Of a stretch of 5,716 bases of DNA, positions 1-5,335 are shown piece after piece. Every line of letters starts with the position of its first letter. Position 1 is the stretch's first letter. Where the stretch lies: contig CAJYIG010000201.1 in assembly GCA_913774725.1 (NCBI GenBank), forward strand, positions 1 through 5,716. The letters are read 5' to 3'. Origin of the DNA: an uncultured Curtobacterium sp. (GTDB taxonomy: Bacteria; Actinomycetota; Actinomycetes; Actinomycetales; Microbacteriaceae). The notes below the pieces were generated by a model. It made no database searches. It was not told the DNA's origin and saw nothing but the letters and a program-made list of their open reading frames with translations. Both the position numbers and the translations under genes were made by a program.

Positions 1-322
1 CTACCTCGCCGACCGGCTCGCCAAGCTCGGTGTCGAGGACGGCCTCTTCAAGGCCGGAGCGGTCGCCGGGTCCACGGTCGTCATCGGCGGCGACGGCGGC
101 ACGGTGTTCGACTGGGAGCCGACGCTCACCTCGACCGCCGAGCTCATCACGAGCGCCCGCGGCACGGACGCCCGTGTCGGTGGATCGTCGCGCCCCACCC
201 GGAACGAGCGTCGCGAGGAGTACTTCGAGCGCATGGACGCCAAGGCCGCCGCGCGCGCCGAGCTCGAACAGGAGCGCGTGTCCGGTCTGTGGGCCGACGA
301 CGACCGCGACGACGAGGACTGA
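1..322 (+). CDS. obgE: GTPase Obg (CgtA), C-terminal end, 5'-truncated by the window
   Basis: Codons are read from base 2 to the TGA at 320-322, giving the last 106 residues. Obg is a cytoplasmic GTPase that acts in late assembly of the 50S ribosomal subunit and in growth and stress control. The glycine-rich N-terminal domain and the G domain lie upstream of the window. What is visible matches the C-terminal OCT domain of Gram-positive and actinobacterial Obg: a helix around YLADRLAKLGVEDGLFKAGA, then VVIGGDGGTVFDWEPT. After it comes a charged, probably flexible tail with NERREEYFERMDAKAAARAELEQERV, ending in an acidic run DDDRDDED. Variable acidic tails are usual for Obg. proB starts 7 bases after the stop, so the two are probably co-transcribed. 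Family assignment is secure; a shorter GTG start at 104 would only be an internal codon. Confidence 0.95.
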   Translation, partial: YLADRLAKLGVEDGLFKAGAVAGSTVVIGGDGGTVFDWEPTLTSTAELITSARGTDARVGGSSRPTRNERREEYFERMDAKAAARAELEQERVSGLWADDDRDDED

Positions 323-329
323 TCGACGC

Positions 330-1148
330 ATGACCGACACGCACCCGCGCACCGACCTCGGCCCCGTGAGCCGGCGGCAGGACGTGCCGCGTGCGCGCCG
401 GTTGGTCGTGAAGGTCGGGTCGTCGTCCGTCAGCGGTGAGAACACCGGACAGATCGCCGCGCTCGTCGACGCCCTGGCCGCCGCGCACGCGCGTGGGACC
501 GAGGTCGTCCTGGTGTCCTCCGGCGCCATCGCGACCGGCTTCCCGTTCCTCGGGCTCGAGGGACGCCCCGAGGACCTGGCGACCCAGCAGGCAGCCGCGG
601 CGACCGGGCAGAACGTCCTCATGTTCCGGTACCAGAAGGAGCTCGACCGGCACGGCATCGTCGCGGCCCAGGTCCTGCTCACCGCGGGCGACATGCAGAA
701 CCCGACGCACCGGGTGAACGCCCAGCGGGCGGTCGACCGGCTGCTCGCGCTGCGCGTGCTCCCCATCGTGAACGAGAACGACACGGTCGCGACCCACGAG
801 ATCCGCTTCGGCGACAACGACCGGCTCGCGGCGCTCGTCGCACGGCTCCTCGGCGCCGATGCGCTCGTGCTGCTGTCCGACGTCGAGTCGCTCTACACGC
901 GGCCGCCGGAGCACCCGGACGCGGAACCGATCGACGAGGTCCCGTTCGGCGACGAGCTCGCCGGTGTCACCTTCGGGTCGGTCGGCTCGGCCGGTGTCGG
1001 CACCGGGGGAGCGGGGACGAAGGTCGCCGCTGCCCGGCTCGCGGCCGAGGCGGGGACGTCGGTCCTCGTGACCGGTACCGCACTCGTCGACCGGGCGCTG
1101 GCCGGCGAGCACGTCGGTACCTGGTTCCAGGCGGCGCCCCGGGGTTGA
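330..1148 (+). CDS. proB: Glutamate 5-kinase, short form without PUA domain
   Basis: ProB phosphorylates L-glutamate with ATP to gamma-glutamyl phosphate, the first and normally feedback-inhibited step of proline synthesis, in the cytoplasm. The product has 272 residues. The amino-acid-kinase fold is complete: LVVKVGSSS with Lys28, VVLVSSGAIATG (59-70), the substrate loop VLLTAGDMQN (115-124), PIVNENDTVA (145-154) with the glutamate-binding Asn150/Asp151 pair, GDNDRLAALVA (161-171), LLSD (181-184) and GTGGAGTK (224-231) with Lys231. It ends at VGTWFQAAPRG, where the kinase domain ends. E. coli ProB (367 residues) continues into a PUA domain that is absent here; short ProB proteins are known in other bacteria. 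I chose ATG 330 because it follows the obgE stop by 7 bases. The only upstream match to a ribosome-binding site is GAGG at 314-317, rather distant. In-frame GTG codons at 366 and 384 are alternatives; the first conserved residues begin near residue 24, so they cannot be excluded. Confidence 0.95.
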   Translation: MTDTHPRTDLGPVSRRQDVPRARRLVVKVGSSSVSGENTGQIAALVDALAAAHARGTEVVLVSSGAIATGFPFLGLEGRPEDLATQQAAAATGQNVLMFRYQKELDRHGIVAAQVLLTAGDMQNPTHRVNAQRAVDRLLALRVLPIVNENDTVATHEIRFGDNDRLAALVARLLGADALVLLSDVESLYTRPPEHPDAEPIDEVPFGDELAGVTFGSVGSAGVGTGGAGTKVAAARLAAEAGTSVLVTGTALVDRALAGEHVGTWFQAAPRG

Positions 1149-1155
1149 CGGGCTT

Positions 1156-1176
1156 GCCGACGGGCCTGCTGTCGGC
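1156..1176 (+). terminator. Stem-loop just after proB, possible terminator
   Basis: GCCGAC (1156-1161) is the exact reverse complement of GTCGGC (1171-1176), with a 9-base loop, starting 8 bases after the proB stop. An alternative longer-range pairing is GGCCTGC (1163-1169) with GCAGGCC (1199-1205). No T-run follows, as is common in GC-rich actinobacteria, so it may terminate or protect the obgE-proB transcript. The position supports this; the function is inference. Confidence 0.3.
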
Positions 1177-1290
1177 CTGGAGGCGCGGCGTCGGTCCGGC
1201 AGGCCGGCCAGCGGTCGACGCGGACACCGTCCGGCAGGCACGGTGCCGGCCCCTGGCGCCGGCTTGCGGACGTGGGCGGTCGGGCCTGCC

Positions 1291-1410
1291 GCGTGCGCTC
1301 GAGACGCCAGCGTGCGGTCGAGACGCCGGCGTGTTTCGGAGACGCCGGCGTGCGTTCGATACGGCGGCTCCGGCGTGCGCTCGAAACGCCAGTGTGCGGT
1401 CGAGACGCCG
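1291..1410. repeat. 19-bp tandem repeat array, six degenerate copies
   Basis: Six 19-bp units can be aligned head to tail: 1291-1309, 1310-1328, 1329-1347, 1348-1366, 1373-1391 and 1392-1410. The approximate consensus is GCGTGCGGTCGAGACGCCG. Units 1, 2, 5 and 6 are close copies; units 3 and 4 have drifted. A 6-base insert, GCTCCG (1367-1372), separates units 4 and 5, and the same six bases recur right after unit 6 (1411-1416). Some junctions create the 10-bp perfect palindrome ACGCCGGCGT (1323-1332 and 1342-1351). Units are contiguous with no spacers, so this is not a CRISPR. It may be a local expansion of a dispersed intergenic repeat; that is inference. Confidence 0.85.
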
Positions 1411-1426
1411 GCTCCGCAACCGGGCC

Positions 1427-1455
1427 CGTCTCGGTGGAACCGGGGCGTCTCGAGC
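1427..1455. repeat. Inverted partial copies of the 19-bp repeat
   Basis: CGTCTCG occurs at 1427-1433 and 1446-1452 and is the reverse complement of the CGAGACG core in the upstream array. The second copy extends to GGCGTCTCGAGC (1444-1455), an exact 12-base complement of 1297-1308 in unit 1. The two inverted copies lie in a 20-base-period direct repeat beginning AACCGGG (1418 and 1438). In RNA or cruciform DNA, 1401-1407 could pair with 1427-1433, with an inner CCGG/CCGG helix (1408-1411 with 1420-1423) and a short bulge. Confidence 0.6.
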
Positions 1456-1505
1456 CGACGGTGGCGTCCCACGGCGGCTCATCACGATGCGCAGGACACT
1501 TCCCC

Positions 1506-1537
1506 TCCGCCCGGACCGGAGTCGGACACCGGGCGGA
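1506..1537. repeat. Perfect 9-bp inverted repeat (stem-loop 1)
   Basis: TCCGCCCGG (1506-1514) and CCGGGCGGA (1529-1537) are exact reverse complements separated by 14 bases. It directly abuts the next stem-loop with no base between. It could form an RNA hairpin in read-through transcripts from proB or act as a DNA dyad upstream of the proA promoter. No T-run follows. Confidence 0.7.
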
Positions 1538-1559
1538 CGTGTGCGGACTCCTGCACACG
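1538..1559. repeat. 9-bp inverted repeat with 4-base loop (stem-loop 2)
   Basis: CGTGTGC (1538-1544) pairs exactly with GCACACG (1553-1559). The stem extends inward by a G-T wobble (1545/1552) and a G-C pair (1546/1551), leaving the loop ACTC (1547-1550). The short loop makes this the best RNA hairpin in the gap. There is no trailing T-run, so it is not a classical intrinsic terminator. It may still end or stabilise the proB transcript. Confidence 0.65.
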
Positions 1560-1574
1560 AGCGCACCTCCCAGA

Positions 1575-1597
1575 CCGCGTCCACAGGTGTGACGCGG
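1575..1597. promoter_or_regulatory. Perfect 7-9-7 palindrome just upstream of proA promoter, candidate operator
   Basis: CCGCGTC (1575-1581) and GACGCGG (1591-1597) are exact reverse complements around a 9-base centre, CACAGGTGT. The dyad ends four bases before the proposed -35 element of proA and is centred about 51 bases before the predicted transcription start, where activators or repressors commonly bind. No known regulator site is recognised; the operator role is inference, and it could also be the third hairpin of a series. Confidence 0.35.
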
Positions 1598-1600
1598 CCA

Positions 1601-1630
1601 GCGTCATGCGCCGGGCAGCCGACCTAGTAT
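1601..1630 (+). promoter_or_regulatory. proA promoter, predicted leaderless
   Basis: TAGTAT at 1625-1630 fits the actinobacterial -10 pattern TANNNT and is rare in sequence this GC-rich. A weak -35 candidate, GCGTCA (1601-1606), lies 18 bases upstream. Only six bases (CGGACC) separate the -10 box from ATG 1637, so transcription would begin at or next to the A of the start codon. No ribosome-binding site precedes proA, which agrees with a leaderless mRNA, a common class in actinobacteria. Confidence 0.65.
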
Positions 1631-1636
1631 CGGACC

Positions 1637-2902
1637 ATGTCGTCGACGGTCACCGCCCCCTCGCTCACCGACAAGCTGGTCGCGTCGCGTGCTGCCTCCA
1701 CCGCGCTCGCCACGGCCACGACCGCGGTCAAGGACCAGGCGCTCCGAGCGGTCGCGGCCGCCCTGCGCGCGGGCACGGACACGATCGTCGCGGCGAACCA
1801 CGAAGACCTCGTCGCGGGCGAGGACGGTGGACTGTCCTCGGGTCTGCTCGACCGTCTGCGACTCGACGCCGCACGGATCGACGCCCTCGCGGCCGCGGTC
1901 GAGCACGTCGTCGGCCTGCCGGACCCGGTCGGCGACCTCGTTCGTGGGTCGCGGCTGCCCAACGGACTCCAGCTCACCCAGGTCCGCGTGCCGTTCGGAG
2001 TGGTCGGTGCCATCTACGAGGCACGCCCGAACGTCACCGTCGACATCGCCGCGCTCGCGTTGAAGAGCGGGAACGCCGTCGTGCTCCGCGGCGGTTCGGC
2101 GGCGCAGCGCACGAACGCCGAGCTCGTCGAGCGGATCCGCGGGGCGGTGGCCTCGGTGGGGCTGCCGGCGGACCTCGTGCAGACGATCGACGAGTTCGGT
2201 CGCCAGGGCGCGACCGACCTGATGCGCGCGCGTGGACTCGTCGACGTGCTCGTGCCGCGGGGCAGCGCGTCGTTGATCCAGACCGTCGTGACGGAGTCGC
2301 AGGTACCCGTGATCGAGACGGGCGCGGGCGTCGTGCACGTGTTCCTCGACGCGTCGGCGCCCCTGGAACGCTCGGTCGACATCGTGCTGAACAGCAAGGT
2401 GCAGCGGCCGAGCGTCTGCAACGCCCTCGAGACCCTGCTCGTGCACGAACGGGCGGCCGAGCGGCTGCTGCCGGTCCTGGCCGATCGCCTCCGCGCGGCC
2501 GGGGTGACCCTGCGCGGGGACGACGCCACGCGGACGATCGTGCCCGGCGTGCTCCGCGCGACCGAGGCGGACTGGGCGACGGAGTCGATGGACCTCGACC
2601 TGTCGATCCGCGTGGTGCCGGACGTCGACGCGGCCATGGCGCACATCGCCCGGTGGTCCACGCACCACACCGAGTCCATCGTGACGGACGACGTCGACAC
2701 GGCCGAGCGGTTCCTGGCGGAGGTCGACTCGGCGGTCGTCATGGCGAACGCGTCGACCCGGTTCACCGACGGCGGCGAGTTCGGCTTCGGGGCCGAGGTC
2801 GGCATCTCGACGCAGAAACTGCACGCGCGTGGGCCGATGGGGCTCCCCGAACTGACCAGTACCAAGTGGATCGTGCGCGGGCACGGACAGATCCGCGGCT
2901 AG
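1637..2902 (+). CDS. proA: Gamma-glutamyl phosphate reductase
   Basis: ProA reduces gamma-glutamyl phosphate with NADPH to glutamate-5-semialdehyde, which cyclises to pyrroline-5-carboxylate: the second step of proline synthesis, after ProB. The product has 421 residues, close to the E. coli enzyme (417). It belongs to the aldehyde dehydrogenase superfamily. Visible family signatures are VPFGVVGAIYEARPNVTVD (118-136), LKSGNAVVLRGGSAA from residue 142, VPVIETGAGVVHVF, the catalytic Cys261 in RPSVCNALETLLVH, and the C-terminal run FTDGGEFGFGAEVGISTQKL followed by HARGPMGLPELTSTKWIV. ATG 1637 is the only sensible start. It has no Shine-Dalgarno sequence but has a -10 box six bases upstream, suggesting leaderless translation. 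Being cut off from proB by 488 bases and its own promoter, it is probably transcribed independently. Its stop codon overlaps a possible -10 box for the next gene. Confidence 0.97.
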   Translation: MSSTVTAPSLTDKLVASRAASTALATATTAVKDQALRAVAAALRAGTDTIVAANHEDLVAGEDGGLSSGLLDRLRLDAARIDALAAAVEHVVGLPDPVGDLVRGSRLPNGLQLTQVRVPFGVVGAIYEARPNVTVDIAALALKSGNAVVLRGGSAAQRTNAELVERIRGAVASVGLPADLVQTIDEFGRQGATDLMRARGLVDVLVPRGSASLIQTVVTESQVPVIETGAGVVHVFLDASAPLERSVDIVLNSKVQRPSVCNALETLLVHERAAERLLPVLADRLRAAGVTLRGDDATRTIVPGVLRATEADWATESMDLDLSIRVVPDVDAAMAHIARWSTHHTESIVTDDVDTAERFLAEVDSAVVMANASTRFTDGGEFGFGAEVGISTQKLHARGPMGLPELTSTKWIVRGHGQIRG

Positions 2903-2905
2903 ACT
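2900..2905 (+). promoter_or_regulatory. Possible -10 box overlapping the proA stop codon
   Basis: TAGACT fits TANNNT, and its first three bases are the proA stop codon. It would start transcription near 2912, giving a leader of about 35 bases with GGAG at 2933-2936, ten bases before ATG 2947. No good -35 hexamer was found at the right distance. The stop codon itself supplies half the match, so the call is tentative; read-through from proA across the 44-base gap is equally plausible. Confidence 0.35.
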
Positions 2906-2946
2906 GGGCGGCGACTTCCCACCCGATCGAACGGAGCACCGGACCG

Positions 2947-3147
2947 ATGACCTTCCTCGCTGAAGCCGCTGAGCACGCCTCGGGTGTGCCCGCGTTCGTC
3001 TTCCCGATGTGCGGCGCGCTGTTCTTCACCTTCCTCGGGTTCGTGACGTGGAGCTTCCGCGACGTCGCCTACCGTCACTCGCACAAGTTCGAGGCCACCC
3101 GCCACCACGAGACGGGTGTCGACGAGTTCGGTCACACCAAGCTCTGA
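2947..3147 (+). CDS. Small single-pass membrane protein, unknown function
   Basis: This gene of 66 codons is not one I can name. It lies 44 bases after proA and 11 bases before nadD, is preceded by GGAG (2933-2936) at a workable ten-base distance, and has clear GC-rich third positions, all arguing that it is real. Residues 1-13 are short and acidic (Glu6, Glu9). Residues 14-37 are one hydrophobic segment, [20 protein letters not shown] followed by TWSF. Residues 38-66 are polar and basic at first (Arg38, Arg43, Lys47). The positive-inside rule therefore suggests a cytoplasmic C-terminal tail. That tail is histidine-rich (His44, 46, 53, 54, 63), with HHE at 53-55 and a single Cys22 in the membrane segment; metal binding is possible but unproven. 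It could be an accessory subunit of a larger membrane complex. There is no link to NAD or proline synthesis beyond position. Confidence 0.85.
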   Translation: MTFLAEAAEHASGVPAFVFPMCGALFFTFLGFVTWSFRDVAYRHSHKFEATRHHETGVDEFGHTKL

Positions 3148-3158
3148 CCCGCCGCTCG

Positions 3159-3758
3159 ATGCTCGAGAGCACGGGGCGCCCACGCATCGGCGTGATGGGC
3201 GGCACGTTCGACCCGATCCACCACGGGCACCTCGTGGCGGCGTCGGAGGTCGCCCGTGCGTTCGACCTGGACGAGGTCGTCTTCGTCCCCACCGGTCAGC
3301 CGTACATGAAGTCGGACGTCACCGACGCCGAACACCGGTACCTGATGACGGTGGTCGCCACCGCGTCGAACCCGATGTTCACGGTCAGTCGGGTGGACAT
3401 CGACCGTCCCGGGCCCACCTACACGGTGGACACGTTGCGCGACCTGCGCGACCAGCGACCGGATGCGCAGCTCGTCTTCATCTCGGGCGCGGACGCCGTT
3501 CAGCAGATCCTCGACTGGAAGGATCACGATGGCCTCTGGGACCTGGCGCACTTCGTCGCGGTCACCCGTCCGGGCCACGACCTGAGCATCACCGGACTCC
3601 CCGAGCGAGACGTGAGCTTGCTCGAAGTCCCCGCACTGGCGATATCCTCGACCGATTGCCGCGACCGGGTCAGGCGCGGTCACCCCGTGTGGTACCTCGT
3701 GCCGGACGGGGTCGTCCAGTACATCTCCAAGCACCACCTGTATCGGAGCGTTGCATGA
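3159..3758 (+). CDS. nadD: Nicotinate-nucleotide adenylyltransferase
   Basis: NadD transfers AMP from ATP to nicotinate mononucleotide, giving deamido-NAD, a late cytoplasmic step of NAD synthesis. The product has 199 residues, normal for the family. The nucleotidyltransferase signature [12 protein letters not shown] (14-25) carries the HxGH-type motif. Other family marks are [13 protein letters not shown] (40-52), the [10 protein letters not shown] helix (88-97), [15 protein letters not shown] (107-121) and the second ATP motif ISSTDCR (162-168). ATG 3159 follows the small membrane gene by 11 bases without a clear ribosome-binding site, so translation may be coupled to it. A small hairpin, CTCGA/TCGAG (3155-3159 with 3163-3167), covers part of the start codon. 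Met13 (3195) is too far into the first motif to be the start. The stop overlaps the next gene's ATG in the sequence ATGA. Ile162 of ISSTDCR uses the rare codon ATA. Confidence 0.96.
   Translation: MLESTGRPRIGVMGGTFDPIHHGHLVAASEVARAFDLDEVVFVPTGQPYMKSDVTDAEHRYLMTVVATASNPMFTVSRVDIDRPGPTYTVDTLRDLRDQRPDAQLVFISGADAVQQILDWKDHDGLWDLAHFVAVTRPGHDLSITGLPERDVSLLEVPALAISSTDCRDRVRRGHPVWYLVPDGVVQYISKHHLYRSVA
3745..3748 (+). promoter_or_regulatory. Ribosome-binding site for the 3755 gene, inside nadD
   Basis: GGAG lies six bases before ATG 3755, within the last codons of nadD. With the ATGA start/stop overlap it fixes the start of the next gene and indicates translational coupling. Confidence 0.75.
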
Positions 3759-5335
3759 GTTCGTCCGACGCGCAGCCGCCACTCTCGCGGCGTGAGGCGC
3801 GCGAGCGGGAGCGTGCCGCCGCAGCCGGCGGGCAGCCCGTCACCCCGCCGCCGACCGTCGCCGCACCCTCCGACCAGTCCGAGCCCCGTCGTCGGCCGGG
3901 CTCGCACGTCGCGCCTTCGCCGAGCGGCCCCGCGCGATCGGCCGTCCGTCCGACCTCCGGCGGCTCCGAGCCGGAGCAGCAGTCAGGGCCGGTCTTCCCC
4001 CTCGCACCGGCTCCGGCCTCGGCGACCGAGATCGTGCCGGGGACCGGTGGCCTCACCCGCCGTCAGCTCCGCCTGATGCGCGAGGCCGAGGGACAGGCCG
4101 TGCAGCCCGTTCCGCTGCAGGCGCCGACCCCGCAGTCGTCGGACCGCACCGTGCAGGACGTCATCGGCTCGGTCGACCACCTCGACCAGGACGCCGAGCG
4201 TCCGAGCGCAGCACCGACCGCCGCGTGGTCGCCGGCCCAGGCGCGTCCGGCCCAGGGACGACCGGCACAGCCGCGTCCGGCCGACGACCGTCCGGTTCCG
4301 GCCTCGGCCGAGCGTCCGACGTCGGCGCAGGACCCGGTTCGTTCCGCGCAGTTCCCGCTCGCTCCGACCCCGGTCGTCGAGGCGTCGGGCGACCGCGACG
4401 AGCGGACCGGTGCGGCGGGGCAGGCCCCGGAGCGCGAGGCACCGGCGGACGAGCCGTCCGCCGAGACCGAACTGCTCGACCCGGCGGCCGTGGCGCAGGC
4501 GACCGAGGCGGACGGCTCCCCGGACGCGGTCGAGCCCCTGAGCGAGGCCGCCGCGCACGCCGAGGAGCCCCGGCGCCACCGGACGACCTGGGCCCCGCCT
4601 GAGGCCGACGACACCGAGACGAACGAGTCCGAGGACGCTGCCCGGGCATCCGCCCCGGCGCCGACGGCGTCGACCCCCGTCGTGTTCCCGTTGTCGCTCG
4701 ACGACGACACGAACGAGGTCCCGATCCAACTTCCGACGCCCGCGACCGCTCGTCGGTCCGACGACGGGGCCGGTCGGAGTGATGACGGGGAGGCCGATGC
4801 ACCGCGCGTCCCGGCGGCCTTCCGTCGGAGTCCCGAGCCGAAGCCCGTCACGACGGCCTTCGAGCCCCCGGCGGGCCACTGGACCCAGCAGGCGCGTGAC
4901 GCCGACGACGCCGAGGTGCACGACGTGACGGGCACCCGCCGCGTCGCCGTGCAGGACACCAACTCGATCGTGCTGCCGAACTCCGCGCTGGCCGACCCGA
5001 CCGGCGCCCTGAACGCCACCGGCGAGGTGATCCTCACCGGCTCGATCGACCTGCCGGCCTCGCTGTCGTCCACCGGGTCGCACCGACCGATCGACGGGGC
5101 CGAGGTCGACCGGCTGCTCGAGCAGCACGACGAGCAGCCGGAGACCGACGCCAGCCCCGTCCGGGCGAGCCGTGCGATCTCGAGCCACACGTCCACGCGT
5201 CAGGTCGTGCTCGCCGCCGCGAAGCCGAAGGAGTCCCGGACGCCGGTGATCCTCGGCGTCACCGTCGGGGCCGTCGGCCTGGCCGCCGCAGGGGTCATCA
5301 TCGTCGCCCTGCTCACCACCCACTTCGGCGGCTGA
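3755..5335 (+). CDS. Tail-anchored, mostly disordered membrane protein, unknown function
   Basis: The product has 526 residues and I do not recognise a named family. The start is firm: GGAG six bases upstream and an ATGA overlap with nadD. Residues 1-385 are low-complexity, rich in Ala, Pro, Glu, Asp, Arg and Ser and probably unfolded. Within them are two related basic motifs, [11 protein letters not shown] (10-20) and [13 protein letters not shown] (100-112), the motif FPL[AS] three times (81, 200, 311), an RPA-rich tract (162-180) and a doubled RSDDG (334-345). Residues 389-456 look like a small conserved domain: [19 protein letters not shown], then three six-residue TG repeats (416-433), then [11 protein letters not shown]. 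Basic residues Lys490, Lys492 and Arg495 precede one membrane helix (about 498-520), leaving a six-residue tail. With no signal peptide, the predicted topology is a long cytoplasmic part anchored at its C-terminus. From memory, several actinobacteria carry an LCP (LytR-type) gene between nadD and rsfS; no LCP domain is visible here. A cell-envelope or division scaffold is possible, as speculation. Confidence 0.9.
   Translation: MSSSDAQPPLSRREARERERAAAAGGQPVTPPPTVAAPSDQSEPRRRPGSHVAPSPSGPARSAVRPTSGGSEPEQQSGPVFPLAPAPASATEIVPGTGGLTRRQLRLMREAEGQAVQPVPLQAPTPQSSDRTVQDVIGSVDHLDQDAERPSAAPTAAWSPAQARPAQGRPAQPRPADDRPVPASAERPTSAQDPVRSAQFPLAPTPVVEASGDRDERTGAAGQAPEREAPADEPSAETELLDPAAVAQATEADGSPDAVEPLSEAAAHAEEPRRHRTTWAPPEADDTETNESEDAARASAPAPTASTPVVFPLSLDDDTNEVPIQLPTPATARRSDDGAGRSDDGEADAPRVPAAFRRSPEPKPVTTAFEPPAGHWTQQARDADDAEVHDVTGTRRVAVQDTNSIVLPNSALADPTGALNATGEVILTGSIDLPASLSSTGSHRPIDGAEVDRLLEQHDEQPETDASPVRASRAISSHTSTRQVVLAAAKPKESRTPVILGVTVGAVGLAAAGVIIVALLTTHFGG
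5246..5314 (+). other. C-terminal membrane anchor of the 3755 gene product
   Basis: These codons encode residues 498-520, an uninterrupted hydrophobic stretch [20 protein letters not shown] plus ALL, flanked by basic residues on the N-terminal side and only TTHFGG after it. This is the only membrane-spanning candidate in the protein and makes it a tail-anchored protein by position. Confidence 0.8.

Larger units (their letters stand above)
1149..1636. other. Non-coding proB-proA gap rich in repeats and dyads
   Basis: This 488-base stretch shows no convincing gene. Several long open frames cross it on both strands, but they use codons unlike the neighbouring genes and translate to Arg/Pro/Ala-rich strings with the repeat read through in every frame. 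From left to right it holds a stem-loop just after proB, an 11-bp direct repeat (GTCCGGCAGGC at 1194-1204 and 1229-1239), a small GCCGGC hairpin (1245-1263), the 19-bp tandem array (1291-1410), two inverted partial units (1427-1455), three consecutive inverted repeats (1506-1597) and the proA promoter. No PUA-like sequence was recognised in any forward frame, so there is no sign of a simple frameshift cutting proB short. Confidence 0.8.

Noticed and set aside
1291..1410. CRISPR array
   Set aside because: The 19-bp units are contiguous and degenerate with no unique spacers, and no cas gene is present.
147..1472. Long open frame of 441 codons on the minus strand opposite obgE, proB and the repeat gap
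   Set aside because: It lies antisense to two secure genes, gives an Arg/Gly/Asp-rich string with no recognisable motif, and owes its length to the scarcity of stop codons in GC-rich DNA.
1506..1597. T-box or other known riboswitch controlling proline genes
   Set aside because: No T-box consensus, antiterminator bulge or other known aptamer core was seen, and the predicted proA transcript starts downstream of these dyads.
1149..1636. Frameshifted remainder of ProB (PUA domain)
   Set aside because: None of the three forward frames shows PUA-like sequence, and ProB ends cleanly at the kinase-domain boundary.
1243..2946. Forward frame running from the repeat array through proA into the small membrane gene
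   Set aside because: Its translation is low-complexity Arg/Gly/Pro out of frame with proA. Only the last 66 codons from ATG 2947, with a ribosome-binding site, look like a real protein.
3009..3158. Upstream extension of nadD in its open frame
   Set aside because: The extension overlaps the small membrane gene in another frame and reads as an Arg-rich string; NadD homology begins just after ATG 3159.
3755..5335. LCP (LytR-CpsA-Psr) cell-wall ligase expected by position
   Set aside because: The protein has no extracellular catalytic domain: its single membrane helix is at the extreme C-terminus with six residues after it.
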